Source: Rhizobium jaguaris
GTDB lineage: Bacteria > Pseudomonadota > Alphaproteobacteria > Rhizobiales > Rhizobiaceae
DNA: 64,000 nt
Assembly: GCF_003627755.1 (NCBI RefSeq)
Contig: NZ_CP032695.1
Coordinates: 434,001 to 498,000, forward strand
Direction: 5' to 3'
Shown in pieces: positions 15,779 through 23,631 of this stretch (its first letter is position 1; every line of letters starts with the position of its first letter). A program made the position numbers and the translations under genes. Below the pieces are notes generated by a model, which was given only the letters and a program-made list of their open reading frames with translations, had not been told where the DNA came from and did no database searches.

Positions 15779-15870
15779 TCTAGAGCTCCTCTTTCCGGCG
15801 ACGATTTGCGCGCCGGTCTGTTTTGGTGACGCTCATTGGATGCCGCTCGAGGCAGAACGTTCCGAAAAAA

Positions 15871-16575
15871 TTAGTCCTCGATGCCAAGCCGTTTCATCAC
15901 TTTTGTCGTCAGCCGCTCGCAGCGCCATCCGGCAAAGGGAAATGCATTGAGGAGCATCGGGCCGATGCGGTCGTCGATGTGCTTTCGCAGCAGCTCCCTG
16001 GCGCGATGAAGCCTGGATCTTACTGTCGCGTGCTTGATGCCCAAGAGCTCCGCCGTTTCTTCGACGCTCATGCCTTCGATAACTCTGGCAATGAAAACCA
16101 GGCGGAAATCATCCGGCAATTCGTCGGTCGCCTCTTCCACAAGCCGCAATATCTGCCTTTGTGCCATGGTCTTTTCCGGATCGTCTGTGGCTATGCCGTT
16201 TGGAAATGGGACGACGTCAGCGCTTGCCGTATGGGTTGGCAAGGCAACTTCCAGGCGGCGCGAGGCCTTGCGAAGTCGGCCGAGCGCCTCGTTCATGACG
16301 ATCCGGTGCAACCACGTGGACAACGATGAATCGGCCCGAAAACTGCCAAGATGCTCAAAAGCATGCATATAAGCTTCCTGAACAATGTCCTCGGCGACGC
16401 TGTCGTCGCGCACTATGGCGCGCGCAATCCGGAAAAGACGCTGATTATAGCGGCGCATGATCGTTCGAAAGGCCTCCGGATCTCTGCCGGTGGCGCGCTT
16501 GATCAGAACCGCGTCACTCGTGCGATCATCCGGAAGGGGCTGCCCGGCCACGATTACAAGATTTGTTGCCTTCAT
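15871..16575 (-). CDS. ECF-family RNA polymerase sigma factor
   Basis: About 234 residues: an N-terminal extension of ~25 residues, sigma-2 region (EDIVQEAYMHAFEHLGSF, STWLHRIVMNEALGRLR) and sigma-4 region (LPDDFRLVFIARVIEGMSVEETAELL ... ATVRSRLHRAR in order). The ATG at 16575 is preceded by GGAG; a TTG at 16587 is possible. About 35 residues follow the sigma-4 helix-turn-helix, a short tail rather than a SnoaL-like domain. No anti-sigma gene is next to it. It probably directs the DUF4142/cupredoxin genes downstream, but I see no clear matching promoter there. Confidence 0.9.
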   Translation of the reverse strand: MKATNLVIVAGQPLPDDRTSDAVLIKRATGRDPEAFRTIMRRYNQRLFRIARAIVRDDSVAEDIVQEAYMHAFEHLGSFRADSSLSTWLHRIVMNEALGRLRKASRRLEVALPTHTASADVVPFPNGIATDDPEKTMAQRQILRLVEEATDELPDDFRLVFIARVIEGMSVEETAELLGIKHATVRSRLHRARELLRKHIDDRIGPMLLNAFPFAGWRCERLTTKVMKRLGIED

Positions 16576-16657
16576 TTTAATCTCCAATCAGCGATTGGAT
16601 GTCATGCCTTGGAAAATGTTCCCAAGATTCTCAGGGTTTTGAGGTTTGCGCGGGAGT

Positions 16658-17341
16658 TCATCGATATCGCACCCCTGCGTCTGTCACGATCACATCCATC
16701 GGAATGTCGTGGGCAAGGGGGTGAATGGTCTTGATCTTTTGCGATTCGAAGCCAACGCCGATCGCTAGCGGTTTGCGGTCGAGATGAGCGAGAGTCCTGT
16801 CGAAATACCCTCCGCCGTAGCCAAGCCGGAAGCAATTGGTATCGAAGCCGACGAGCGGCGCTATAACGACATCGGGGATAGCCTCGTTGCCGTCTGCCGG
16901 TACAGGAATATTCCAGATGCCGCGTTCCAGCCGCTCTCCCATTTTCCATGATCGGAAGATCAGGGGCGTGCGTTTGGCGACGACGACGGGCAACAGGCAT
17001 ATGGCGCCACGGCTAGTCGCAGCAGCCATCCATCCACGAAGATCGGGCTCTCCCAGAAACGGCCAGTACATGCTGATATGCCTGCCCGCGACGTCGGCAA
17101 TCACGTGATCGAGATAGGTCGCAATCAAGCGGGTAAATTCCTCACGCTGCGCCGACAGCAGGGACTTCCGCTCATCGATCAATCTTTCACGCTCTGTCTT
17201 CCTCCATGCCGGAACGTCTGAGGGGGCAGCCTCGCCGGCGGAATTGCCGTTGTAGGCTGGTTCGATCTCATGCATCAGGCAGGCTGGCGATGCGAATTCG
17301 AGGGGGCCATCGTCCCTATCTCGCTCATCCGACATGGTCAT
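16658..17341 (-). CDS. 5-formyltetrahydrofolate cyclo-ligase family protein
   Basis: About 227 residues. The C-terminal ~180 residues are the cyclo-ligase domain, which makes 5,10-methenyl-THF from 5-formyl-THF with ATP: a basic N-terminal helix (WRKTERERLIDERKSLL), ISMYWPFLGEPD, and the signature LGYGGGYFDRTL. An N-terminal extension of ~45 residues (SDERDRDDG ... CLMHEIEP) is not part of the fold. ATG at 17341 fits the GAGGA; 17347 is too close. Divergent from the LysR gene at 17457. Confidence 0.88.
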   Translation of the reverse strand: MTMSDERDRDDGPLEFASPACLMHEIEPAYNGNSAGEAAPSDVPAWRKTERERLIDERKSLLSAQREEFTRLIATYLDHVIADVAGRHISMYWPFLGEPDLRGWMAAATSRGAICLLPVVVAKRTPLIFRSWKMGERLERGIWNIPVPADGNEAIPDVVIAPLVGFDTNCFRLGYGGGYFDRTLAHLDRKPLAIGVGFESQKIKTIHPLAHDIPMDVIVTDAGVRYR

Positions 17342-17456
17342 CTGCATTCCTCAAATCGCGCTATGCGGTCCGCCATCCGAACTTGCTTGAGCTGAAAAAA
17401 TCGTTTTTGTATAGAGAATTATAGGTGAACTTAGTTCTGGAATCGAGATTTTTCCG

Positions 17457-18383
17457 GTGGACCTTTCGTCGATCGAGATATTCCTCGCGGTTGCCAGCGA
17501 CCGCAGCGTTACAAAGGCCGCCAAGGCGGTCGGACGCGTGCCGTCGAATGTGACGACGCGCATCCAGCAGCTCGAGGAAGACCTTGGTGTTTCCCTTTTC
17601 AGCCGCGACGGCAAGAAGATGACATTGACGCGGGAGGGCGAGACGTTTCTTGCCTATGCCAACCGACTGACGGCGCTTGCGCTTGAAGCGCGCCAGGCCG
17701 TTCGGCCTGTTGCGCCATCGGGAACATTGCGTGTTGGCACGATGGAAAGTACCGCGGCGAGCCGGCTGCCGGCGGCGTTGTCGCAGTTCAACCAGATGTG
17801 GCCGGATGTTTCTCTGTCTCTGACGCTAGGAGCCTCCCGCGACCTCAGTCGGAGTGTTTTGGCCGGTGCCCTGGATTGTGCGCTGATTGCCCGTCCGCCC
17901 AAGGCGATGCTGGACGAAGAGCCGGATTTTGACGCCGAACTCAAGATGCTCGAGATGGAGCCCGTCTTTGTCGAGGACCTGCTGATCGTGCTGCCGTCCG
18001 GCCATCCATCAATCAAGTCCGCTGCCGACCTTCGTGTTGGTTCGCTTGCCGTGTTGGAGCCTGGCTGCATCTATCGCAGGATTGCCGAAAGCTGGGCGCA
18101 AAAATCAAGCGCCCTGCAGACGACCGAGCTGGGCTCCTACCACGCGATCTTGGCGAGCGTTGCGACCGGCAACGCGGCCGGGGTGATGCCGAGATCGGTC
18201 CTTGATCTTATGCATTGGCCGACAAGGGTCCAGACCTACCAACTCGGCCCCGTCGATACGCTTCTTGTCTACCGCAAGAACGATTGTCCAAGCGTTTTCA
18301 ACGCATTCCACGAGGTCCTCATCGCCATGAAGGGCAGAGATACTCGGCTCACGACAAACTGGCCAGCGCCGGCCTTTACCTAA
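17457..18383 (+). CDS. LysR-family transcriptional regulator
   Basis: 308 residues. N-terminal winged HTH (IEIFLAVASDRSVTKAAKAV, VPSNVTTRIQQLEEDLG), then the substrate-binding-like co-inducer domain (GTLRVGTMESTAA). Starts with GTG. Divergent from the 5-formyl-THF cyclo-ligase gene 110 bp away, which is the first candidate target. The style resembles PtxR/AcrR-like LysR activators that govern small neighbouring genes. The inducer is unknown. Confidence 0.9.
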   Translation: MDLSSIEIFLAVASDRSVTKAAKAVGRVPSNVTTRIQQLEEDLGVSLFSRDGKKMTLTREGETFLAYANRLTALALEARQAVRPVAPSGTLRVGTMESTAASRLPAALSQFNQMWPDVSLSLTLGASRDLSRSVLAGALDCALIARPPKAMLDEEPDFDAELKMLEMEPVFVEDLLIVLPSGHPSIKSAADLRVGSLAVLEPGCIYRRIAESWAQKSSALQTTELGSYHAILASVATGNAAGVMPRSVLDLMHWPTRVQTYQLGPVDTLLVYRKNDCPSVFNAFHEVLIAMKGRDTRLTTNWPAPAFT

Positions 18384-18518
18384 GGGAGGACATGAAGCGG
18401 TCACAACGTCGTTCAACAAAGGCCACGCGGCTTTTGACCTTCTTTGTTTATCGTCGATGGCCGCAATGCTGCTGCAATGTTGGCAGTGGAGACAAAGGAG
18501 CGGAAAAGCGGAAAGACG

Positions 18519-19190
18519 ATGAGACTGCTACTGATAGAGGACGAGAAGGAACTGGCGGATGCGCTGTCAGTGGCGCTGAAAAAGCACGGCATCGTCACCG
18601 ACCACACAATGCATCTCGCCGACGCGGTCGAATTGACGCTCCAGAATGTTTATGACGCGATCCTTCTGGACCGCCGCCTGCCCGACGGTGAGGGATTGAC
18701 CTTTATTCCACGGTTGAGGCGGACGGGAACCGACACGCCGATAATCGTTCTGACAGCACGCAATGAACCGCTGGAGCGTGTCGAGGGACTGGATATCGGT
18801 GCGGACGATTATCTCGGCAAGCCGTTTCTTGTGGAAGAACTGATGGCTCGCCTGCGGGCTGTGCTGCGACGACCGCCAAGTCTGGCGGAACTTCAAATCA
18901 GCGTGGGTCGAATGGTGATCGATCCGTTGCATTTGAACGTGACCGTAGAATCCATGCCGTTCGACGTGCCGAGACGCGAACTTCTCGTTCTTGCTGCGCT
19001 GGCCAAGCGGAAGGACAGAACCGTCCTTCGATCGGCTCTCGAGGCGGCGGTTTACAATTACGAAGAGGAAATCCAGTCGAACGCTCTCGATGCGCATATA
19101 TCCAGATTACGCAAGCGACTATCGGATGCGGGCGCCGGCGTCGCGATCCACAACATCCGGGGCGTCGGATATCTCCTGAAGGAGGAATGA
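18519..19190 (+). CDS. OmpR-family response regulator
   Basis: 223 residues. Receiver domain with the acidic pocket E8/D9, the phospho-acceptor D51 in LLDRRLPDG and K101 in LGKPF, then a winged-helix output domain (NALDAHISRLRKRL, RGVGYLL). The frame is open further up, but MRLLLIEDEKE at 18519 is the natural start. Its TGA overlaps the kinase ATG (ATGA), so the pair is translationally coupled. Part of a two-component system with the next gene. Confidence 0.92.
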   Translation: MRLLLIEDEKELADALSVALKKHGIVTDHTMHLADAVELTLQNVYDAILLDRRLPDGEGLTFIPRLRRTGTDTPIIVLTARNEPLERVEGLDIGADDYLGKPFLVEELMARLRAVLRRPPSLAELQISVGRMVIDPLHLNVTVESMPFDVPRRELLVLAALAKRKDRTVLRSALEAAVYNYEEEIQSNALDAHISRLRKRLSDAGAGVAIHNIRGVGYLLKEE

Positions 19191-20527
19191 TGCGCGAGGC
19201 GAAAAGCTTGAACCCATCACTTTGGTGGAAACTGAGCTGGCAGCTCAGTCTTGTCATCGTGGCCGTCGTTGGCGTGGTGATCGTCGGCCTCTGCGTTTAC
19301 GGGGCGACAATCCTTTCGCCGAACGAGTGGATGGAGGACAAGCTGATCGCTGCAGTCGAAGAAGCTGTTACGCAGGATTCGGGAGGTAAGCTTGTTATCG
19401 CCGATAGACCGCGTCTCCGATCATTGGAGGCAGAGAACGAAGGGCTCTGGTTTCTTGTTGCCACGCTTGACGGGAAGACAGCTTCTTATGGTGCAGTTCC
19501 CGCGCCTTATGCAGACCTGGCCAAGTATGTCCACCTGATCAAAGGTGCCGACATACAAGGCTCTCCAGGCACGAGCGAGATCGCGTCCATCGACGTGGCC
19601 GAGACAGCCTTCGGTGAGGCCAGAGTGATGTATGGCGGAAACCCCAGCAGAAGTTCGACGTTTTTGGTGATGCTTGCCAAGACCTATCCCATTTATGTTC
19701 CGCTGCTGATCATCGCTCTGCCGGCCGTCTTTCTCGCTGTCCGCCGCATCGTCGGGCGCGCTTTGGCCGGTGTGAGCGACGTTGCCCGCAAAGCATCGGA
19801 AATCGAACCGCGCCGACATGGAGTACGCCTCCCTGCAGACGGCATTCCCAAGGAAGTCGCTCCCTTGGTGGTCGCCTTCAACGGAACGCTTGAGCGGCTT
19901 GAGAATGAATTTCGAAAACGCCAGCGCTTCCTGATCGATGCGGCGCATGAGCTCAGAACGCCAATCGCCATCATGCAGACGCGGATCGACGGGATGCCCG
20001 AGGGCCTGGAACGTAAGCGACTGTTGGACAGCGTGGCGCGTTTGGCTGATACGGCCGAACAGCTTCTCGATTTCGAGCGCAACGACCAGGCGACGGATCT
20101 CAACGAAACGGTCGATCTCGTTGAAATCGCACGAATGGTCGTCGCCGATCTTGCGCCCGTGGCGATTGCGGCCGGATACCAGATTTCCTTTCAGAGCGAG
20201 GTGGAAAGTCTCGAGCGCAAAGGCAGTCCTTCGGCCTTACCGAGGGCAATCAGCAATCTGGTTCGCAATGCCATCGACCACGGCGGCAATACCGGAATGA
20301 TCACGGTCTCGGTCTCAGTCGGCGGGCAGATCAATGTGGCCGACGAAGGACCCGGTATACCGGCCGAACACCAAGAGCTGGTTTTTGAACCATTCTATCG
20401 CGCGACCCCCAAAAGCAAGGGCGCAGGTCTCGGTCTGAGCCTGGTGAAGCAAGTCGCCGCAAATCACGGCGGAGAGGTCAGCATCAAAAGCGGCCCGACC
20501 GGGACACGGGTGGCGATTCAGCTCTGA
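19187..20527 (+). CDS. Membrane sensor histidine kinase
   Basis: 446 residues. Two transmembrane segments (about 20-43 and 168-187) bracket a ~125-residue periplasmic sensor domain. A HAMP-like linker follows, then the HisKA phospho-acceptor H254 in DAAHELRTPIA, and the ATPase domain with N-box LVRNAIDHGG, G1 DEGPGIP and G2 GAGLGLSL. Cognate partner of the response regulator just upstream. The signal sensed is not evident; the downstream lipoprotein gene is the nearest possible target. Confidence 0.92.
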   Translation: MMREAKSLNPSLWWKLSWQLSLVIVAVVGVVIVGLCVYGATILSPNEWMEDKLIAAVEEAVTQDSGGKLVIADRPRLRSLEAENEGLWFLVATLDGKTASYGAVPAPYADLAKYVHLIKGADIQGSPGTSEIASIDVAETAFGEARVMYGGNPSRSSTFLVMLAKTYPIYVPLLIIALPAVFLAVRRIVGRALAGVSDVARKASEIEPRRHGVRLPADGIPKEVAPLVVAFNGTLERLENEFRKRQRFLIDAAHELRTPIAIMQTRIDGMPEGLERKRLLDSVARLADTAEQLLDFERNDQATDLNETVDLVEIARMVVADLAPVAIAAGYQISFQSEVESLERKGSPSALPRAISNLVRNAIDHGGNTGMITVSVSVGGQINVADEGPGIPAEHQELVFEPFYRATPKSKGAGLGLSLVKQVAANHGGEVSIKSGPTGTRVAIQL

Positions 20528-20722
20528 CGGAGCCTGGCCCCGCCAATCTGGGCGGCAGGTTGCGCCTTGCGCAACGCTGTCCCCGAGACGTCCTCGATCT
20601 ACCTGTGACCGGTCGACCTACCGAACATCCTCTGAAATGATCTGCAAATATCCTGTAATGCTGCAGCAATTCTTCGCTTTCAATGTCCACCTCCGAAACA
20701 CCCGTGACGGAGGCCCGAAAGC

Positions 20723-21610
20723 GTGCGCAGCAATCCATCGATTAAATCATTTTTCCGACTTCCCGGCCTCGCGCCAACCTTTTCCCTAAGACCTCTTTAT
20801 CTTGCTTTACCCCTGACCCTGTCGGTGGCCGGGTGTTCCTCAGTGCCTTTGAAAGAGGGCGGAACGCTCACCTCCTACAACAATCTCGGCGCGCCCAAGG
20901 GAAAGTTGTCCAAGTCGCGTATTTACGTCGATGGACAGCGTCTTGCGGCGGTCAAGACGATCAGAATCGTGCCGACCGCATTTACATTCAGCGCCGCCTC
21001 CCGCGTCAAATCTGAAGCCGACCGCTCGTTGGTGTCAAACGCACTGGACCGCGCACTCTGCGTCGCGCTTAGCGACAAGTATCAAATGGTCTCAGCCGGC
21101 CAGCCGGCGGATATGACGATTCGGTCCGTCGTCACCGATATCGTTCCGACGAACAAGACGATGGCAGGGGTCGCAACCGCCGTATCGGTGGGTTCCGGTT
21201 TTGTCTTGCCCGTCAGTGTGCCGCGCCTGCCCGCCGGTCTCGGCGGACTTGCCGTCGAGGCGGAGGCGGTCGATAGCGGCGGCGCCCAACGCGCCGCGAT
21301 GGTGTGGGCTCGCGGGGCAAATTCGATCCAGAACAATCCCCGCGTTTCCGAGGTCGGGGATGCATACAGTCTCGCTTCGACCTTTGGAAATGACTTTTCC
21401 CGGATGCTGATTGCAGGCAAGGAGCCGAAGGGATTGGACCTCTCTCTTCCTTCGAAACAGCGGATGCAATCCTGGCTCGGCGGAAAACCCAAATACGCAG
21501 CGTGTGAGGAGTTTGGCCGGGCGCCTGGATTGGCAGGCGCGGTGGCCGCGAAGTACGGTGCGCCTCCGCAATGGACAGAGAAGAAACCTAAAACGCTCAC
21601 GACACAGTGA
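20723..21610 (+). CDS. DUF3313 family outer-membrane lipoprotein
   Basis: 295 residues. A long N-terminal signal ends in a lipobox (LSVAGC), so the protein should be lipid-anchored. The rest matches the DUF3313 style: a solvent-exposed domain with SRIYVDGQRLAAVKTIRIVP and VVTDIVPTN. Starts with GTG after GGAGG. It lies 195 bp after the histidine kinase on the same strand. Function is unknown; members are often near envelope-stress or two-component genes. Confidence 0.75.
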   Translation: MRSNPSIKSFFRLPGLAPTFSLRPLYLALPLTLSVAGCSSVPLKEGGTLTSYNNLGAPKGKLSKSRIYVDGQRLAAVKTIRIVPTAFTFSAASRVKSEADRSLVSNALDRALCVALSDKYQMVSAGQPADMTIRSVVTDIVPTNKTMAGVATAVSVGSGFVLPVSVPRLPAGLGGLAVEAEAVDSGGAQRAAMVWARGANSIQNNPRVSEVGDAYSLASTFGNDFSRMLIAGKEPKGLDLSLPSKQRMQSWLGGKPKYAACEEFGRAPGLAGAVAAKYGAPPQWTEKKPKTLTTQ

Positions 21611-22174
21611 CGTGTTCTACACGAGAGCACGCATAGCGTGTCCGGGCCCGCTGCGCTCTTGTTTGTGCAGGAACGGAATCGGCCCCTTCAGCGATCAGCC
21701 CGGTTCCGCCGGCTGATGGACGGACGGAGCAGTCGCGGTCCCCGAGGCGTGCTCCGTTCGTCGACCCTGACCTTGGATTGGTCACCAATCGGCTCCAGCG
21801 ATATCCGTACTGTAGAAGCTCACACCGCTTACGACTCGTCCCCCCCAAAAAAAGCAGCATACAGACCTTACGCGGTTGCGCCGCGCGGACACGTAACCCG
21901 GTCCGGACGACCGGTGCTGCCTTCGCCCCGGCAGAGGCCAAACGCTGCTCCAAAGAAAAGAGACTTGACGAAGTTCTATAAGTGGCTAGTTTAAACGGAG
22001 GCGCCTCCGCTTATGCGGGTGCCTTTCACTTCTTAGTCCCGACGCTTCCAGGATGTCATGCCGAAATCTCATCGGCGCGTCCCTTGGAGAAAATAGTTAG
22101 TCTTCGGTCGCCCATCGACCAGTCCCTTGTAGAAGCCGAAATTTTCATTCTCGTGACGAAGGCAGGAGCTTTTC
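21611..22174. other. Intergenic stretch with no recognised gene
   Basis: 564 bp of GC-rich DNA. The short ORFs here have arginine-rich, protein-unlike translations and no RBS. The only symmetry is a 14-base palindrome, CGGAGGCGCCTCCG, at 21996-22009. The RBS of the next gene (GGCAGGAG) is at the right end. I see no RNA gene or transposon remnant. Confidence 0.5.
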
Positions 22175-22651
22175 ATGACACGAACCATCCATCTCTCGCT
22201 CGATATAAACGGGAGGCGCCACGAACTCGATGTCGAGCCGCGCGTCACCCTGCTCGACGCGCTGCGCGAGCATCTCGCGATGACCGGCACAAAAAAAGGC
22301 TGCGATCAGGGCCAGTGCGGCGCCTGCACCTGTCATGTCGACGGCAAGCGCGTGCTCTCCTGTCTGACGCTTGCTGCTCAAGTCGAAGGCCGACAGGTCA
22401 GCACCATCGAGGGGCTGGCGGGTGAAAACGGCGATCTGCATCCGGTCCAGGCGGCTTTTATCGAAAACGACGCCTTCCAATGCGGTTACTGCACGCCGGG
22501 TCAAATCATGTCGGCGGTCGCCTGCATTCGTGAAGGCCATGCGGGTTCCGATGAAGAAATCCGCGAATACATGTCCGGCAACCTCTGTCGCTGCGGGGCC
22601 TATAACAGCATCGTCGCAGCGGTGCGCGAAGCAGTGGAGACGGCCCGATGA
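22175..22651 (+). CDS. Molybdenum hydroxylase [2Fe-2S] subunit (PaoA/YagT-like, no Tat signal)
   Basis: 158 residues binding two [2Fe-2S] clusters: C43, C48, C51, C63 in the plant-ferredoxin-type domain and C103, C106, C138, C140 in the helical domain. It passes electrons from the Mo subunit to the FAD subunit. The sequence closely follows E. coli PaoA (GTKKGCD-GQCGAC) but begins directly with the ferredoxin domain, so the twin-arginine leader of PaoA is missing and the complex should stay in the cytoplasm. Overlaps the next gene by four bases (ATGA). Confidence 0.93.
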   Translation: MTRTIHLSLDINGRRHELDVEPRVTLLDALREHLAMTGTKKGCDQGQCGACTCHVDGKRVLSCLTLAAQVEGRQVSTIEGLAGENGDLHPVQAAFIENDAFQCGYCTPGQIMSAVACIREGHAGSDEEIREYMSGNLCRCGAYNSIVAAVREAVETAR

Positions 22652-23631
22652 AAGATTTTTCCTATCTCCGCGTCGCCTCGGCTGATGAGGCCCGTAGTGC
22701 TGCGCTTCAGGCTGGTGCCATGTTGCTTGCCGGCGGCACGACGCTCCTCGATCTTGCCAAATGCGGTGTCGTCGAACCCGACGCTGTCATCGATATCACC
22801 CATCTAGCCGGATTCGACGCAATTGCCGTCGATGCCGAGGGGGCCAAGATCGGCGCGCTTGCCCGGATGGGCGAGGTGGCCGACCACAACGATATCCGCG
22901 CGGCCTTCCCGGCGGTTTCGGAATCCCTGTCGCTTGCCGCGTCCGCGCAGCTTCGCAACATGGCCACGATCGGAGGCAATCTCCTGCAGCGAACCCGCTG
23001 TTCCTATTTCCGCGATCCCGGCGCCTTTGTCGCCTGCAACAAGCGCAATCCGGGCTCCGGCTGTTCGGCGATTGGCGGGGTGACCCGCAATCATGCCGTC
23101 CTCGGCACGAGCGATGCCTGTATTGCCTCCTATCCCGGCGACCTTGCCGTCGCTCTGACGGCTTTCGATGCGCTGGTCGATCTCGGCGGCCGGAAGGTAG
23201 CGATCGACGATTTCTTTCTGACGCCCGGCAGCGCGCCGGACAAGGAGACGATCCTCGAACGCGGTGAGATCATCACCGGCATCGTCATCCCGACCTCTGT
23301 CGCCGCAAGAAACTCGACCTATCTCAAGGTCCGCGACCGCCAGTCCTACGAATTCGCGGCCGCCAGCGCGGCGGTCGGTCTCGAGTTCGAGCCGGACGGC
23401 AGGACGGTGCGCGACATCCGTATCGCCCTCGGTGGAATTGCCACCAAGCCCTGGCGGGCACGCGCCGTCGAACAGGCGCTCATTGGCAAGGTTCTCGATG
23501 CCGCAGCGGTCGACAAGGCGAGTCTCCTCGCCATGGACGGAGCCGTCTCGAATGGCGGCAATCACTACAAGATCGAACTCGCGCCACGCGTCGTTAACCG
23601 CGCCATCCTAAAAGTTGGAGGTCTGGCATGA
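22648..23631 (+). CDS. Molybdenum hydroxylase FAD subunit with extra Cys cluster (PaoB/YagS-like)
   Basis: 327 residues of the CO-dehydrogenase flavoprotein family. FAD-binding segments are LLAGGTTLLDL and ATIGGNLLQRTRC. Between them and the C-terminal domain, cysteines C118, C130, C139 and C158 match the region that binds an additional [4Fe-4S] cluster in E. coli PaoB. That places the enzyme in the PaoABC aldehyde-oxidase branch and not with classical xanthine dehydrogenases. Coupled by ATGA overlaps to the genes on both sides. Confidence 0.92.
   Translation: MKDFSYLRVASADEARSAALQAGAMLLAGGTTLLDLAKCGVVEPDAVIDITHLAGFDAIAVDAEGAKIGALARMGEVADHNDIRAAFPAVSESLSLAASAQLRNMATIGGNLLQRTRCSYFRDPGAFVACNKRNPGSGCSAIGGVTRNHAVLGTSDACIASYPGDLAVALTAFDALVDLGGRKVAIDDFFLTPGSAPDKETILERGEIITGIVIPTSVAARNSTYLKVRDRQSYEFAAASAAVGLEFEPDGRTVRDIRIALGGIATKPWRARAVEQALIGKVLDAAAVDKASLLAMDGAVSNGGNHYKIELAPRVVNRAILKVGGLA

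Noticed and set aside
21638..21994. 118-codon ORF in the gap before the molybdenum hydroxylase
   Set aside because: No RBS, protein-unlike composition, and an equally long ORF on the other strand.
21996..22009. CGGAGGCGCCTCCG palindrome as a terminator
   Set aside because: Too short a loop and no T-run; no gene ends nearby. Noted only as symmetry.
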